DNA of 64,000 nucleotides from Magicicada septendecula (taxonomy: Eukaryota > Arthropoda > Insecta > Hemiptera > Cicadidae), in assembly GCA_034769895.1 (NCBI GenBank), contig CM068372.1, forward strand, positions 377,122,910 to 377,186,909. Direction: 5' to 3'. Under the pieces are notes generated by a model. The model did no database searches. It had not been told where the DNA came from and worked only from the letters and a program-made list of their open reading frames with translations. Position 1 is the stretch's first letter. Each line of letters begins with the position of its first letter. Shown piece by piece: positions 57,109 to 64,000 of this stretch. The position numbers and the translations under genes were made by a program.

Positions 57109-57597
57109 TGTTAAGACGGTCTCACTGATCGTCGAATGCTACAGTGGAAAACAAAATACGGACACCAATCAAGTTACTAATCACCAGATTTAATTAATCA
57201 CAAATACAGTTTATAATCAACTTGTACAATAATCCGAGCAAAATTTGTCCACACGCAATAATAATGTCAACTATAAAGAATTCCGCACTGTGTATAACAC
57301 AACAACACTTCTACAAACACTTGTTCCCCGCTAAGGGAAATCGCTAAACAACTGAACTGACAAGCCGGCTGCTATGGCTTTCTATAGGCAGCGCACGCCT
57401 TCTAAAAAGCTTCCATCCTCAATGTCCACGCCACTTAATGCTGACGCTAATGCGTACTTCAAGTGGCCTCTTGAAGAATCTGGAACAAACTTGAACGCGG
57501 CCTTGACTCAGACAACACCTGGCTACTAGCGGCGGCGGGGGACGAGTGGAAGGAAGCTCTTGGCTGTTCTACGCAGTTCGATACGATTCTCGTTACA
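57109..57597. mobile_element. Solo LTR, uninterrupted copy
   Basis: Starts TGTTAAGACGGTCTCACTG and ends GATACGATTCTCGTTACA, 489 bases. Flanks ATAT and ATGT differ at one base. It matches the two LTRs at 37405 and 43064 throughout but lacks the LINE insertion, which fixes the LINE boundaries there. Confidence 0.8.
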
Positions 57598-57689
57598 ATG
57601 TTTTGTGACGATTTCCAGATGTTTCATTGCTCCTCTTTGTCGCCCTTTGATTCTCTTTATCTTCTTATCCTTTTTCTTTAAAATATTGT

Positions 57690-57955
57690 TAGCTGAAAGT
57701 CACTAACTTCATGTCCCATTTGACGGACACGTTAAAGAAATTTTGTGGTTTTTCTTTTACGAATTTACTAGATTCCAAACTGTACGGTCTTTCCAATCAA
57801 CATGCTTCAGATTTCTCTGCGCCGTTGCATTCCATGTGCCTTCTATCCGAGTCCTTCGCGTCCTCCCTCTTTTTCTTCTTTCAGGAGGGACCCTTTCTAC
57901 GAATTCCTTTGACCCATACGCCATACATGCTCGTACCATCTTAATCATTTATTTG
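57690..57955 (-). pseudogene. LINE C-terminal fragment
   Basis: Minus strand: MVRACMAYGSKEFVERVPPE, then RRKRGRTRRTRIEGTWNATA and KHVDWKDRTVWNL. RRKRGRPRxxWxE...RxLxxxDWxDRxxWR is the LINE C-terminus. Single open piece of 63 codons, then a stop. Confidence 0.65.
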
Positions 57956-58569
57956 GCGTTATAAGTCGCATGGCACCTGAATCTAAATGGGAATTATATC
58001 GAGGAGACGAGACAGGTTGAGACGTCGAGGATTTTGTTGACAAAAGAACTGCAGGGGACGGCAAAGATTGGAATACCTGAGGCAGACTGTTGTGGATGTG
58101 GAGGTGGAGGCGGTGGTGGTGGTGGGGGGAAGCAGATGACGAGATTTACTCAGAAGTAAGTAAGTGGAGGACCTCGTCAAACTGATCAGGCGTTTGATGG
58201 CACAAAGAAAGGGAAACAGATTAAAGTCACGAATTAACTGAAAGTTTTTCAAATTATACTTATGACTGAGTTTTGTTTTCACTCCACTAAATACTTCTGT
58301 CATAATCTGGTATTGCTGAGTCAGCTGTTAATTTTATAACAATAGCTACCAATAACAATTTTACTTTTTACAAGTGAATAACAATTGCTTATTTATAAGT
58401 ATCAAAATTGGCCCCCACAATAATGTAGAATTATCAATATTAAAAGTTGTAGTTAAACTGAATTTACTCAAAGATTTGTTTAGTTGCAATTTCTATTGGC
58501 AACACTATATAACTTGACAGTAATGCTTTATTAACACTCGTATTAACACCGAACGTTCGCCTATTCTGT

Positions 58570-59060
58570 GATGTGTCATCGTCAGTGCAAAGCTCTGGTG
58601 GCTCTCAGCTTTACAATTGAGGATACAACCGACGATACAGCCACTGCAGAGCCAGGACCTCCAACACCAATCACCTCCACTCGTCTCTGTTCACCGCTTG
58701 TCTGCGCCACTGTCCCACTCCCAGACGGTAATTCTTCGACGTCCTCTACCCATCTTTTCCGGAATCTCCCTCTTCTTCTTCTCCCACCTGGATTCTTAAT
58801 TAATACTTTCCTTACATCTCTATTGTCCACAATCCGCTGTACGTGGTTACGTGGCACGTGGTTTCTTTTAATCCCAGTAACAATATCTAGTTGTCCGAAC
58901 ATTCTCTTCACTTCTTCGTTTGTACGCATTCTCCATTCGTGTACATTCCTCCTGGCACCATAAATCCTTCCCAACATCATTCTTTCCCATCAGTCTTCCC
59001 TAACTGTCGACGTCCATGCTTTACTTCCGTATATTGCGATGGGCCCTTACAATGGTCTCA
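58570..59060 (-). pseudogene. LINE C-terminal fragment, 132 codons open
   Basis: Minus strand from 58980: MMLGRIYGARRNVHEWRMRT, NEEVKRMFGQLDIVTGIKRN, HVQRIVDNRDVRKVL, NPGGRRRRGRFRKRWVEDVE, then a proline/valine-rich tail to 58582. The RIYGARR..EWRxRTNxE and GGRRRRGRPRKRW blocks are typical of insect LINEs. The open frame is long for this window, but RT motifs are absent and a shifted frame precedes it near 59000. Confidence 0.8.
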
Positions 59061-59275
59061 TACATCTAAATTTTTAACTTTCGATTTACATTTATTGACC
59101 TCACAGGACGCTACACAAAGGGAAAAACATCTGTGGCCAGCTGATATTCGAGCATGGGCTTCGCGAGATATTATATTATCATCTGTGATAAATACTCATT
59201 TACTATTATAATAATCATTTAAAAGTAATCGTATAAATAGTAATAATCTTAAATTACTTCTAAGACCTACACGGC

Positions 59276-59638
59276 CGGAGTCGATGCTGTTAAATCCCGG
59301 GCTGTTTGGCCGTGGTCCAGTGCTCAGATCTCTAGGCCGTGCCGTTGTCGGCCTTCATCAGTGCAAGCAAATGTGAGCTTGCGCTAAAGCAAGACGGTGC
59401 ACATTAGCGACCACAGTACTGTGGTAATGGTTAGGACTTATAAGTGAAAAAAATAAGTGACTTTCACGGGGTCGCTAGCCATTACCACAGTACTGTGGTA
59501 GCGAACGTGCGCCGTCTTACGTTAGCGCAAGCTCACATTTGCACTGATGAGGGCCGACAACGGCACGGCCGAAACGTTTGCTAGAGATTTTAGCACTGGA
59601 CCACGGCCAAACAGCCCGGGGTCACAATTTAACAACAG
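59276..59638. mobile_element. Palindromic ribozyme-bearing element (family 1)
   Basis: Arms 59276-59440 (minus sense) and 59465-59638 (plus sense) are inverted copies with CAGTGCTC/TAGCACTGGACCACGG, GGCCGTGCCGTTGTCGGCC, GCAAGCTCACATTTG and CCACAGTACTGTGGT blocks. Each arm contains one hammerhead-like motif; only the right arm keeps the GAAA box. The same unit occurs singly at 16735-16895. Confidence 0.82.
59541..59581 (+). ncRNA. Hammerhead ribozyme-like motif
   Basis: Stem I GCA/UGC, core CUGAUGA, an extra G, stem II GGCCG/CGGCC, GAAACGUU. Core complete; stem III region ACGU and U at the cleavage position. The left arm counterpart (core at 59355-59361, minus) has TAGAG in place of GAAAC and is broken. 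Confidence 0.6.
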
Positions 59639-59639
59639 T

Positions 59640-59890
59640 AATAATCTTCTTCTTCTTCCATCAGAGAATAGGCGAATCACCTGTTCCGGTCCCAAAAAAG
59701 ATATACATCCAGTTACCCAACGCTTCCTAGGTTTCCCTGTAGTTCTTTGTTCAATAGGCTTGTGTTGCCAAACTTCTTTACGAAACCTAGCACCTGGCCG
59801 CCTATTCAGATGAGCAATCCATCTTTCTTTGTTTTCTGCAATTTTATCTTGAATATTGAAACGTTCAATTCTTTGCGAACGTCAATAGTA
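59640..59890 (-). pseudogene. LINE family B C-terminal fragment with GAA tail
   Basis: Minus strand: RIERFNIQDKIAENKERW, IAHLNRRPGARFRKEVW, a KPIEQRTTGKPRKRWVTG block, then GPEQVIRLFSDG followed by GAAGAAGAAG (complement of 59646-59657). Matches 35301-35520. It abuts the palindromic element on its left. Confidence 0.78.
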
Positions 59891-59964
59891 ATAATTACTA
59901 TAACAATAATAGTAATAGTAATAATAATAATAATTCTTAATTTCGTAGTGACCGTCAACCGATG

Positions 59965-60185
59965 AATTTTAACGATGAAGGGTTTGCGAGGAACGGTCAG
60001 TAAAGTATAACATAAATTTTAAATAATTTGATTTAAAATTTTTAATATCAATTTGATATTTTCTCTTGTATCCGTACGCAGGTCCTAATGATGACAATAA
60101 ATATTGTCGAAACGTCGACACAAATAATTTAAAATTTGTGTTACACTTTTTTGACCGATCCTCGCAAACCATTCATCGTTAAAAT
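59965..60185. mobile_element. Palindromic element with degenerate hammerhead motif (family 3)
   Basis: Ends ATTTTAACGATGAAGGGTTT (59966) and its complement AAACCATTCATCGTTAAAAT (60166-60185) define 220 bases with arms of roughly 90 bases (TTGCGAGGAACGGTCAG and its complement inside). A ribozyme-like hairpin lies at 60082-60119. Confidence 0.8.
60082..60119 (+). ncRNA. Degenerate hammerhead-like motif
   Basis: Stem I GUC/GAC, core CUAAUGA (G5 changed to A), U, stem II GACAAUA/UAUUGUC, GAAACGUC with ACGU palindrome and C at the cleavage position. The G5 change should inactivate it. Confidence 0.5.
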
Positions 60186-60212
60186 AATAATAATAATAAT
60201 AATAATAGTAAT
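60186..60212. repeat. (AAT)n microsatellite
   Basis: Short AAT run next to the palindromic element. Confidence 0.9.
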
Positions 60213-60247
60213 ATGTAGTACCTGTTAACAGAAAAATATACTGTTAA

Positions 60248-60436
<189 letters not shown>

Positions 60437-60456
60437 TAGTTTGACTCTAATATTAC

Positions 60457-60761
60457 CATATGAATAGAATAAAATTTACCTCTTTTATCCGTGTAGTGGC
60501 TTTTCCTTTTTTTTTATATTTCACTACGCGTTTCTGGACATATGTCCCATCTTCAGTTGTAATCTCTCAGCAGTGTTCGTCAGATAATTAAAACAAATTA
60601 CGTATAATTTACACACATGTCGTAGATAACTATAAAATATATGAACACGGGACACACGCAGTGTTGTTGGTGCGCACCACGGTAACACTATAATCGACTG
60701 AATGGTACACTATTCTGCGCGAACGGTAGAATAAAGAGGTAAATTGTATTCTATTCATATG
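60457..60761. mobile_element. Palindromic ribozyme-bearing element (family 2)
   Basis: Outer arms CATATGAATAGAATAAAATT (60457) and AATTGTATTCTATTCATATG (to 60761) with ACCTCTTT/AAAGAGGT. It contains ACGCGTTTC and a dyad-symmetric stem (60526-60556). Begins only 50 bases after the homeobox exon. A related single arm ends the window (63835-64000). Confidence 0.78.
60526..60556 (-). ncRNA. Hammerhead ribozyme-like motif
   Basis: Minus strand: core CUGAAGA, U, stem II GGAC/GUCC around AUAU with flanking G and A, GAAA, then ACGCGU palindrome and A at the cleavage position. Core positions fit CUGANGA. Stem I is weak. Confidence 0.5.
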
Positions 60762-61034
60762 CGTATAAGTTGTATGGATACTGAAAGCATGAATTTAAAA
60801 CTAATATTACTGTTTGCTTTTATTTTTTAATACAAGAGTCGGTCATAAGTAGGTATGATAAGTAGAGTTTAGTAGTAACTGCAAGTTAACAAATAATAAA
60901 AGGTTTCGTAACGTTACGTCACCTGTGTTTATGCTTCGGCAAAATTTTAGTACTTTACCAATATCCGTACCCAGACTACATTTTCCGTCGATCGATATAC
61001 CTCGATGTGGACGCAAACCGACATTTTCAAAGCC

Positions 61035-61435
61035 TATTATTATTATTACTACTACTAATAATAAAACACGAAAAGATACCCGAATTAAATTTTATGAAAC
61101 TGCGGCTGTCCAACATACCTGTACGCTAGTGAGACACAGCCTCTTGGTAAAAGGGACGTGCAGAGCATTCAGGCAGCCGAAAAGAAATTTCTAAGAGAGA
61201 CGCAAGGTTGTTCTCTCTTGTATCGGAAAAAGAAAGAGGATATTAGACGCGATTTAAACACTGTACCATTTCACCAAAGAACTGAAGGCCACAGAAGGAC
61301 GTGGTGTGAACACTTGAATCGCATGCCTGATATCCGTCTCCCTGTGGCTGCCTTGGGTTATCACCCGTTCTGGGAAGAGAGATGTCGGTAGACCGAGGAG
61401 GAGATGGGTTCGGAACAGGTCTTTGACATATTTAA
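61035..61435 (+). pseudogene. LINE family B C-terminal fragment
   Basis: TRKDTRIKFYETAAVQ, then, after a frame change, IQAAEKKFLRETQGC, KKEDIRRDLNTVPFHQRT, WCEHLNRMPDIRLPVAALGY and GRPRRRWVRNRS-like (frameshifted) at 61390-61425. Very close to the copy at 4340-4710, including VAALGYHP. Preceded by ATT/ACT simple repeat. Confidence 0.82.
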
Positions 61436-61642
61436 ACCAGGCCCCTTGTATTGTAGGCTCTGTAAGCCCATTAGTTATGGTGGAATACGAACCTTCACTG
61501 GTAACATACGGTATATTTTTAATTGTTCAAAGAAATTTTTAATATCAAACTATAATACACAAGCATATTACATTAATTATTATTGTCACTTTGCAGTTGT
61601 AAAACATTTTAAAAATATATCTGATGTTTATGATACATGCAA

Positions 61643-61716
<74 letters not shown>

Positions 61717-61787
61717 TTACTACTACTACACTACTGCCATTACTACTACTACTACACTACTGCCATTACTACTACTACTAGGCCTAT

Positions 61788-61836
<49 letters not shown>

Positions 61837-61881
61837 GCTACTACTACTACGCTACTGCCATTACTACTACTACTACTACTG

Positions 61882-61917
<36 letters not shown>

Positions 61918-61918
61918 T
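61643..61918. repeat. (CTA)n array with periodic interruptions
   Basis: ACT/CTA triplet array interrupted several times by CTACTGCCATTAC and AGGCCTATT. All poly-Leu, poly-Thr and poly-Tyr frames here are artefacts. Confidence 0.96.
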
Positions 61919-62594
61919 TAGTATTATAAAAAATAGACATTCTTAAACTTACAATATAAATGCAGTACAAACACACGTACACATGAAAAAGTAAACAAAC
62001 AATAGGCCTACAGACAGACAGCAGGCCTATTTACCAAATAAAAATGCGCGTAACCGAAGTAAAAATTCGTATTTGGGTCGGAGTAAAGGGCAAAAAGTAA
62101 AGTCGCTAAAGTGTGTGTGTGTGTGTATAAACGTTTGCAAACAAAACAACTGCGGTGGTGAGGGGGAAGGGATAAAAGATCCAAAAACTTTCGACTTGAC
62201 GCCGTCGTCAACGACGACAAGTTAGCGGGGCTCGCACGAGTTGCGTCTAAGCCCCCCCCCCCCCGGATCCGATCCCGGACGACAACGACGACGATTTCCC
62301 CGGGGACACAACTAAGTCACGTCCAATAAAGCCGCGTGAATCACTGTGTGTCACATCGGGTCTGCACTGCTGCTGACAATGAAAATATTGCCTTACCGGA
62401 AATCGCGTACTACCGTTAACCGTACTACGGCGTACAGCCTAGTCGCTTTGACTTACATTTCAACTGTAAGTTGTTTATCCGCACGCGGTCATACATTCGT
62501 TCACGGTACTTGCAGTACGTCGGCTGTTTTCTTAAACCGCTCTTTGTAAAAACAAGGCTTATTTTCTAAGCGACGGAAGCACCCTGTTAGGCAG
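61919..62594. other. Unassigned stretch, no gene seen
   Basis: Contains a GTGTGTGTGTGT run at 62111-62124 and a poly-C tract at 62250-62264. No coding motif. Confidence 0.4.
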
Positions 62595-63097
62595 TTACGC
62601 ATCGACAGGACGTACTTGCGCTGGTCCAACGAGGTCAAGTACCTCGGAGTACACCTTGACCGTCGGCTCACCTGGCGTAACCACGCTCAGACAGTTCTTA
62701 AGCGCGCATCCGCTCGTCTGAGCTTACTGTTTCCACTCCTGATCAGCTCAGCCATGACCAGGAAATTGGGCAAGATGATTGTCGGCGCGTATTTGCTGCC
62801 GGTCATTACTTACGCTCGCCCGGTTTGGGGTTACCTCGCCGCAATGCATAAAAAGAAGTTGCAGAGCGTCCTCGACAGGTGTCTTCGCCTAGGGGCCAAA
62901 GTCCCGCGTCGCTTTTCGTCTCGCCTTCTGAGGAGAGGACTTGGCGTCCGCTCCTTAGACGACACATTCAGGCGGCTTGCACGCAAATTTTATGCACGTG
63001 CGGCGAGGTTCCCAGACAATCCTCTTGTGGCTGGGCTGGGCAGGTATCGTATACGTCCAGGTGATTCGTGGAAACGCCCTCGGTGTATACTGCACTA
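62595..63097 (+). pseudogene. Jockey-like LINE RT C-terminal part, open
   Basis: An open frame from about 62595 to a stop at 63096-63098. It reads LRWSNEVKYLGVHLDRRLTW, RNHAQTVLKRASARLSLLFP, then LPVITYARPVWGYLA, KKLQSVLDRCLRLGAKVPRR and a C-terminal ARAARFPDNPLVAGLG. YLGVxLDxxLTWxxH and PxxTYAxPVW are the thumb-region motifs of Jockey-clade elements. The upstream RT palm and endonuclease are missing, so it is a 5'-truncated copy. GC-rich coding sequence unlike the AT-rich LINEs elsewhere, indicating a different family or a younger insertion. Confidence 0.85.
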
Positions 63098-63834
63098 GTG
63101 TAGGCTAGCACAACAGCCGAGAAACGGCCTGCTACAGAGCACACGCCCTACTTGGGCAGGGCCACGAGGCAGGAGCTCCAGAAGGTAGCTCGAAACTCAG
63201 TTTCCTGAGCGGTTCGTCTCTGCGACGCACAACCGCACAGCCCAGAGTAGCAGCAGTAAGGTTTATTACCTTGTCTGACAAAGCAGAACAAGCATCAACA
63301 GCAACTTGCTGTTCAAGTCGTCAGAACAGCAGTACGGGCTCAGGTAATAGACTGACCATCGTTTTGCGTAGAGGACCTAAAATGTCTGCCTTTCGCCAGA
63401 TTCAAACGCGCAGAAGCCGCATAAATGTTATTCTCTGAAAGCGAAAACTCTTATTAAACAAATTAAATTGACAAAGTCAAGACAGTGGCCTTTATAGGAG
63501 ATGAACCGGTTCGTGGTACTTTTCAGTTTTGGGAAGACAAAAGGTCGCACTGGGATACATCCGGCAGGTAGGGCAGTTGGAGTGTTTTTTGTTCGTCTAA
63601 AATTCTTAAACAAGCGATGACGTGCGTCTTTGTTCATTGCCGGGATGTAATTCTCATTCCCTAAATCTGTCCACTTCTCCAAATAGCTTCACACAAGTGG
63701 TGTAATAAGTCAAAATTCGTTTAAACACGAAAACGGTTATAACACAGAATATCGTTTAGCACGAAATATGGCTCAGGTCATGATCGCCGCTTATATTTTA
63801 CTTTTTTTTTTTGCTTTGTGTAGTATCCAAGTCA
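63098..63834. other. Unassigned stretch, no gene supported
   Basis: The first part may be the 3' non-coding end of the Jockey-like copy. An 84-codon minus frame (63428-63682) has no recognised motif. Confidence 0.4.
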
Positions 63835-64000
63835 CTATTTTCAAAATAATTTAATTACCTTTTATCCGTCAGTGACTTCGTTTTTGCGTTATTCCTATAG
63901 ACGCGTTTCGTGACATGTGTCACATCATCAGTATCCTTCGTCAAGTGTTAAAATTCACATAAAAACATTGCACATATTTACTATATTAAGTCACAATAAC
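63835..64000 (-). mobile_element. Ribozyme-bearing repeat, family 2, cut by window end
   Basis: AATTTAATTACCTTTTATCC (about 63850) and GACTTCG...ACGCGTTTC parallel 60470-60535. It contains a complete hammerhead-like core and continues beyond the window, so whether it is palindromic cannot be seen. Confidence 0.6.
63896..63934 (-). ncRNA. Hammerhead ribozyme-like motif, well formed
   Basis: Minus strand: AUA/UAU stem I, core CUGAUGA, U, stem II GUGAC/GUCAC around ACAU, GAAA, ACGCGU palindrome, C at the cleavage position. GAAACGCGUC with a minimal two-pair stem III recalls the dimer-active newt satellite hammerhead. Confidence 0.65.

Noticed and set aside
57109..57597. Considered as a promoter or CpG regulatory region near the homeobox exon
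   Set aside because: It is a solo LTR with two other copies in the window, so TE origin is the simpler account.
58582..58980. 132-codon open frame as a host gene
   Set aside because: Its motifs are those of LINE C-termini; openness over 132 codons is not enough for host function.
63428..63682. 84-codon minus frame after the Jockey-like LINE
   Set aside because: No motif recognised; likely chance or repeat-derived.

Overview
This window looks like gene-poor DNA from a large, repeat-rich arthropod genome, most likely an insect. It has long (TTC)n, (CA)n and (GA)n arrays, many decayed LINE pieces, hAT and pogo relatives, a Helitron, a Penelope-like element and solo LTRs. There are no bacterial-style operons, tRNAs, rRNAs or long intact reading frames. 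The abundance of degenerate 'endonuclease-reverse transcriptase' LINE tails recalls cockroach and termite genomes, but that assignment is inference.

Only one host-gene segment is convincing: a 102-base internal exon at 60305-60406 (+). It encodes residues 13-46 of a paired-class homeodomain and is bounded by an AG acceptor and a GT donor. Its residues fit Drgx (dorsal root ganglia homeobox) best. The rest reads as intergenic or intronic DNA filled by transposons.

Layout. 1-1345: 3' end of a decayed Helitron with its terminus. 2.3-3.3 kb: palindromic ribozyme-bearing element with a 212-base CA array. 3.9-11.9 kb: LINE pieces and nested hAT elements. 12.2-15.0 kb: AT-rich non-coding element, then a four-copy array of about 160 bases. 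16.7-25.5 kb: LINE fragments, a transposase-like relic and microsatellites. 27.3-28.1, 31.6-32.1, 54.9-55.6 and 55.6-56.2 kb: hAT-type elements with recognisable ends. 33.2-33.8 kb: head-to-head Penelope tails. 37.2-44.5 kb: a duplicated block carrying solo LTRs with a nested LINE; a second AT-rich element interrupts one copy. 47.1-50.2 kb: nearly full-length Penelope-like element (-) with a 14-base target duplication. 53.7-54.3 kb: pogo-type element. 59.3-60.8 kb: three palindromic elements around the homeobox exon, two with an intact hammerhead core and one with a broken core. 62.6-63.1 kb: Jockey-like LINE fragment.

The most notable pattern is at least seven hammerhead-ribozyme-like cores (CUGANGA, stem II, GAAA) belonging to at least six repeat families. 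In most of them the strand after GAA is self-complementary (ACGCGU, ACGU, AGCGCU, AACCGGUU), which suggests dimeric ribozymes. Coordinates of decayed elements are approximate unless termini or target duplications are quoted.
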